From SH-MAG3 sp035461245 (lineage in GTDB: Bacteria > Gemmatimonadota > Gemmatimonadetes > Longimicrobiales > RSA9): DNA of 64,000 nucleotides. The stretch covers positions 1 through 64,000 of the forward strand of contig DATHVP010000064.1 of assembly GCA_035461245.1 (NCBI GenBank). Direction: 5' to 3'. The notes under the pieces are model-generated. The model was not told the DNA's origin, ran no database searches, and saw only the letters and a program-made list of their open reading frames with translations. Below are positions 60,955 through 64,000 of this stretch, piece by piece. Made by a program: the position numbers and the translations under genes. Each line of letters opens with the position of its first letter. Position 1 is the first letter of the stretch.

Positions 60955-62052
60955 ATGCCGTCCACGCTGCGCTTCCTGAAACAGTACCTGCGCCCCGCCG
61001 AGGACGCCACCTCCGAGGCGGAGGTGGCGTACCGACGTGATGGCCATGAACTTCCGGCCACTGTGTACCGCCCCGCCGGCCGGACCGAAGCCCTGCCGGG
61101 ATGGGTCGTGCTGCACGGCCTCACCCGGACGGGCCGAAGGCACCGGTCACTGATCCGCTTTGCCCGGGCAGTCGCCAGCGCCGGCAACGTCGTTTTCGTG
61201 CCGGAGATCCCGGAGTGGCGAGACCTGCGCGTGGCGCCTGCCCTCACCATCGACACCATCCGCGCTGCGGTGCTGGCACTGCAGCAGCGCACGGACGTCA
61301 GGCATGAACGCGTCGGGCTGTTCGGCTTCTCCTTCGGTGCGACGCAGGCGCTCGTGTCTGCAACGGAGGCGGACATCGCCGCGCAACTGGCCGGCATCGC
61401 CGCCTGGGGCGGCTACTGCGATCTGCGACGTGTCTTCCGCTTTGGGCTGACCGGCATCCACGAACTCGACGGGACCACCTACCAGGCACGACCCGATCCG
61501 TACGGCACGTGGATCATGGCGGGCAATTACCTGCCCCTCGTGCCCGGCCATCGCTTCAGCCAGCCGGTCGCCACCGCCCTGCATGCGCTGGCACTGGAGG
61601 CGGGAGAACGCGGCGCGTACGCCTGGGAGCCCATCTACGACGAATCCAAGCGGCGCCTGCGAGCCGGACTCGCCCCTTCCAGCCGGGAACTGTTCGACAT
61701 GCTCGCACCGCTCACCACCGAGCCCCTGCCCCGGGCCGATCACGCGCTGGAACTTGCGGAGGCCCTCGCCGACACGGCGCTGGAACGGGATCCGCTGCTG
61801 GACCCGCAACCGCACCTGGGCGCCGTGCGTGTGCCCGTGGTCGTCGCGCACGGACGAGACGACCGCCTCATACCATTTTCGGAGAGCATTCGCCTGTCGA
61901 GGCACTTGCCGGACGGCCTCGTCAGGAGCGTCAACGTCACGGCGTTGTTTCAGCACTCCGGCGGTACGCAGAGCGGCCTGGGCCCTGTGGGCCTGCTTCG
62001 CGAAGCCAGTCGCTTCGCCATGCTCCTCCGTCGCGTACTCGGCCTCGTCTGA
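60955..62052 (+). CDS. alpha/beta-hydrolase
   Basis: 365 residues. The hydrolase core has an oxyanion-like VVLHGLTRTG loop, the nucleophile elbow GFSFGATQ (Ser), an acid loop VVVAHGRDDRLIPF (Asp) and a late His in ALFQHSGG. A large cap region of about 130 residues separates the elbow from the acid. No signal peptide. Substrate unknown. No ribosome site is visible before the ATG at 60955, although GTG/TTG alternatives downstream are possible. It is divergent from the aminotransferase gene. Confidence 0.82.
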   Translation: MPSTLRFLKQYLRPAEDATSEAEVAYRRDGHELPATVYRPAGRTEALPGWVVLHGLTRTGRRHRSLIRFARAVASAGNVVFVPEIPEWRDLRVAPALTIDTIRAAVLALQQRTDVRHERVGLFGFSFGATQALVSATEADIAAQLAGIAAWGGYCDLRRVFRFGLTGIHELDGTTYQARPDPYGTWIMAGNYLPLVPGHRFSQPVATALHALALEAGERGAYAWEPIYDESKRRLRAGLAPSSRELFDMLAPLTTEPLPRADHALELAEALADTALERDPLLDPQPHLGAVRVPVVVAHGRDDRLIPFSESIRLSRHLPDGLVRSVNVTALFQHSGGTQSGLGPVGLLREASRFAMLLRRVLGLV

Positions 62053-62096
62053 CGGGACGCAGGACCTTATTGCCGATTCGGTGGTACTGATTGCGA

Positions 62097-62111
62097 GGGC
62101 CACAGTGGCCC
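62097..62111. promoter_or_regulatory. perfect 7-1-7 palindrome, possible operator
   Basis: GGGCCAC-A-GTGGCCC lies 35 bases upstream of the ATG of the next gene. It may be a repressor site or a small hairpin in the message. Confidence 0.4.
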
Positions 62112-62146
62112 AGGCACCCGTATGACCCGCGCCTCTGGAGTTGTGG

Positions 62147-62578
62147 ATGGACTCTTCGGCGATCCCGGTGTTCCTCGCCGGACCGTTCCCGGTCGTGTAC
62201 TCGTCCGGTATCGACGAGGTCGAGCAGGAAGTGGAACTCGACGTCGCACTCATTATTGCCGGGCTTCCGACGATCATCGCATCAACCGCGTTCCCGTACG
62301 ACGATACGTGGGACCGTATCCGTGGCGCACTGGAAAGTGGCGATGCCCGTCTGGGTGTGGCCGGTGTACCCCACGAGGCCGAGTCTGACGCCGGCATCGC
62401 CGAAACGTTCGCGTCCGCATATATCGGCCTGGAGTGCGGCAATGGTGAGCGGCTGGTCCTGTCCCATATCCGGAGCCTGGACCCCGACACCAATGCCGAG
62501 GGCTATGCCCGTGAAGTCATGGATTCGCTGCTGCAGGGTCTGACGCCCGACGAGCTGGGCGTGACGCTGGACGACTAG
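62147..62578 (+). CDS. hypothetical acidic protein
   Basis: 143 residues, not recognised. Acidic, without a signal peptide. The first half has alternating strands (VELDVALIIAGLPTIIAST), and the second half has a VLSHIRSLDPDTNAEGY segment followed by a C-terminal helix region. GGAG lies six bases before the ATG at 62147, which decides the start. The last 62 bases overlap the convergent DHH gene's 3' end. Confidence 0.6.
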   Translation: MDSSAIPVFLAGPFPVVYSSGIDEVEQEVELDVALIIAGLPTIIASTAFPYDDTWDRIRGALESGDARLGVAGVPHEAESDAGIAETFASAYIGLECGNGERLVLSHIRSLDPDTNAEGYAREVMDSLLQGLTPDELGVTLDD

Positions 62579-64000
62579 CGTCGCCGGCGAGGTCGCCCAG
62601 CACGGAGCGCATCAGTTCAATAAGTGCTGCTGGCGTGCCCTCGCCGGGCTCGGCGCCCAGAACGGCCGTGGCGGCCTCGGGCTCGAGCCGGACCCGTGCC
62701 ATCTCTGCGTGACCGCCACCGTTGCCGCCTTCTCCGGCGAGTGCCCTGGCCACGTCACCGGCGCCGATCCCGTTGGAACTTCCTGCGTGCCGCAGCGTGA
62801 TGACGAAACTGCCCTCCAGCAATGCTGCGGCCGCCACCCACGTGACGTTCTCGATGCCCAGACAGAAGTCGGCGAAATCCGGCAGCATGTGCGACTCGTC
62901 CGGCTCGAGCTGACCCAGCCAGGAAACGCAGAGTTCATCGCGGCATTCGACATCGGCGAGGGCACGGCCGAAGCGCCGTGCCGATTCCGCGGAGTAGCTG
63001 GGCCGCTCGAAGCGGCGAACCAGTTGCAGGTCTGCCAGGCGCTGCAGGAACGCATACGCCTCGACGTCGGCGGGTGATACGCCACGCGACAGCGCCTTCG
63101 TGTCGCTTCGGATCCCGTAGAGAAGCGCCGTGGCGAGCCGGCCACTGATCCGCTTCTCATCCAGGGCCCGCAGGTACTCCGTCAGCATTGTGGCGGTGGC
63201 GCCGTATGCTGGCCGGATATCGGCGAAGTCGGCCTGCCACGTGCCGTGCTCGGGGGGGTGGTGATCAATCACCGCTACCCGTGGCTGGCCGTCCTCCTGT
63301 ACGTCACGGGGCTGCGTGTCAACCACGATGACGCGGTCGAACCGGCGCAACTCGTCCATGGTGATACGGGTGACCCGGATGTTCAGCAGGTCGGCCATGC
63401 GCCGATTCTCCCGACGAGTCATGGGATCCACGGTCACAATCGGCATGGACTCGGCATTACGGCCCAGCAGCATACGCACACCCAGGGCGCTGGAGAGGGC
63501 GTCCGGGTCGGGGTCCGCGTGCACCATGATCGGGACGACGTCGGTCTCCCCGGCGAACGTTCGGAGGCACCATGTCCGACGCTCAGCCTCCAGCCGCTGA
63601 AGCTCATCGTCTATGTCGAGGCGCAGCACGTCCCTGATATCACCGCCCCGGGCCAGCGTGCCATCACCGGCATGATCCAGGTCCCGGACCTGGTCAGAAA
63701 GGATCAGCACTGCCGCGTCCGGTCTGACCGTCCGGAGCGCGCCCAGCGCACCCCGGACCCGCCCGCTGTCGGCCAGGTCGATAACGGCAGTGACGCCGTG
63801 GGCATCCCGCGTCCAGGCCCATGTGTCAGCGTCCGTCGGGTCGCCGGTAAACGCACGCACCCCCGCCCCTGCGTCATCCACCGGCCCGGGACTCCAACGC
63901 CGCACCTCCCGGTCGTGGGACCGGATCCGGGCCGGCAGGTCGGGGGAATCACTGATGACGATGAGAAGCGGCCGGACTCGCTCCGCCTCGATCTGTTCCG
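62517..64000 (-). CDS. TrkA-N-like/DHH/DHHA1 phosphoesterase, 5' end outside the window
   Basis: About 494 residues seen; the frame stays open to the right edge, so the true start lies beyond it. A GTG at 63905 is not a credible start, since the preceding in-frame residues (RPLLIVISDSPDLPARI) form a strand of an N-terminal Rossmann or TrkA-N-like domain. Then come DHH motifs VHADPDPDALSS and AVIDHHPPEHG, and a DHHA1 end with GGNGGGHAEMARVRLEP. Proteins with this layout occur in archaea and some bacteria and resemble RecJ and c-di-AMP phosphodiesterases; substrate unknown. The Pro/Ala/Ser-rich tail overlaps the convergent gene. Confidence 0.85.
   Translation of the reverse strand, partial: EQIEAERVRPLLIVISDSPDLPARIRSHDREVRRWSPGPVDDAGAGVRAFTGDPTDADTWAWTRDAHGVTAVIDLADSGRVRGALGALRTVRPDAAVLILSDQVRDLDHAGDGTLARGGDIRDVLRLDIDDELQRLEAERRTWCLRTFAGETDVVPIMVHADPDPDALSSALGVRMLLGRNAESMPIVTVDPMTRRENRRMADLLNIRVTRITMDELRRFDRVIVVDTQPRDVQEDGQPRVAVIDHHPPEHGTWQADFADIRPAYGATATMLTEYLRALDEKRISGRLATALLYGIRSDTKALSRGVSPADVEAYAFLQRLADLQLVRRFERPSYSAESARRFGRALADVECRDELCVSWLGQLEPDESHMLPDFADFCLGIENVTWVAAAALLEGSFVITLRHAGSSNGIGAGDVARALAGEGGNGGGHAEMARVRLEPEAATAVLGAEPGEGTPAALIELMRSVLGDLAGDASRPASRPARRASDPAAANP

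Noticed and set aside
63704..63952. Separate small gene at the right edge on the minus strand
   Set aside because: Overlaps the DHH gene in another frame; the real DHH frame stays open to the edge and continues its Rossmann-like strand there.
1..64000. Insertion sequences, prophage, integrons or CRISPR arrays
   Set aside because: No transposase, integrase or cas-like protein is seen, and no regularly spaced direct repeats of CRISPR size.

Overview
The window is about 64 kb of GC-rich bacterial chromosome packed with short-spaced, often 4-base-overlapping genes. It reads as ordinary core chromosome: no transposase, integrase, phage gene or CRISPR array is visible. Gene content suggests a Gram-negative-type phylum, most plausibly Gemmatimonadota or a close relative. 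The reasons are a B12-dependent ribonucleotide reductase, outer-membrane beta-barrel proteins, a TolB-propeller/barrel fusion with a metallopeptidase, a carboxypeptidase-regulatory/TonB-plug protein without a barrel, peptidoglycan-recycling enzymes and a fused E1 alpha/beta 2-oxoacid dehydrogenase. The phylum call is inference from gene content.

Layout. 1-15.3 kb (minus strand): the 5' half of a tRNA-Thr, then cysS, an MscS channel, a small exported protein, pyrF, pyrD, a cell-wall amidase, smpB, YihY, a YtxH-like protein, a sigma-54 response regulator with its own promoter, a kinase-like protein lacking a recognisable ATP lid, pgi, a metallo-beta-lactamase-fold phosphodiesterase, pyk and an amidohydrolase. 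15.3-19.9 kb (mostly plus): RNase D, a lipoprotein, a CcdA-like thiol transporter with a TlpA-like thioredoxin, and a CoA transferase. 20-26 kb (minus): the plug-only protein, a flavin reductase, a stand-alone NFACT-R protein, an HI0933-type flavoprotein and nrdJ. The 583-bp region upstream of nrdJ is the only long non-coding stretch. It holds a good sigma-70-type promoter, palindromes spaced about 32 bp apart, helically phased TTWTCCAC motifs and a long inverted repeat.

26.5-37.4 kb (minus): a small hydrophilic protein and a cell-wall block comprising a peptidase/TolB/barrel fusion, a lipoprotein amidase, an ArnT-like glycosyltransferase, nagZ, anmK and murQ. The last three form a coupled peptidoglycan-recycling set. 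37.4-45 kb: an M20 peptidase and a barrel protein; an FtsX-type ABC permease with a histidine-rich loop, its ATPase and a DUF3299 protein behind a clear promoter (possible metal-linked export or uptake); gamma-glutamyltransferase; and a Pro-rich lipoprotein.

45-57 kb: an ABC exporter with a receiver protein, CcdA, an alkaline-phosphatase-superfamily protein, an agmatinase/arginase-family enzyme, a small membrane protein, a Fur regulator under a near-perfect Fur-type palindrome, and an archaeal-type ornithine cyclodeaminase with a partner. Next comes a minus-strand operon of a small protein, a GspG-like protein, a DedA-CoaE fusion, a PHP phosphoesterase and an NrnA-type DHH enzyme. 57.4-64 kb: fused E1, a Tat-exported class V aminotransferase-like protein, an alpha/beta hydrolase, an unknown protein, and a Rossmann-DHH phosphoesterase that runs off the right edge.

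The most distinctive items are the DedA-CoaE fusion, the nrdJ control region, the kinase-like protein beside a sigma-54 regulator, the histidine-loop ABC/DUF3299 cluster and the archaeal-type ornithine cyclodeaminase pair.
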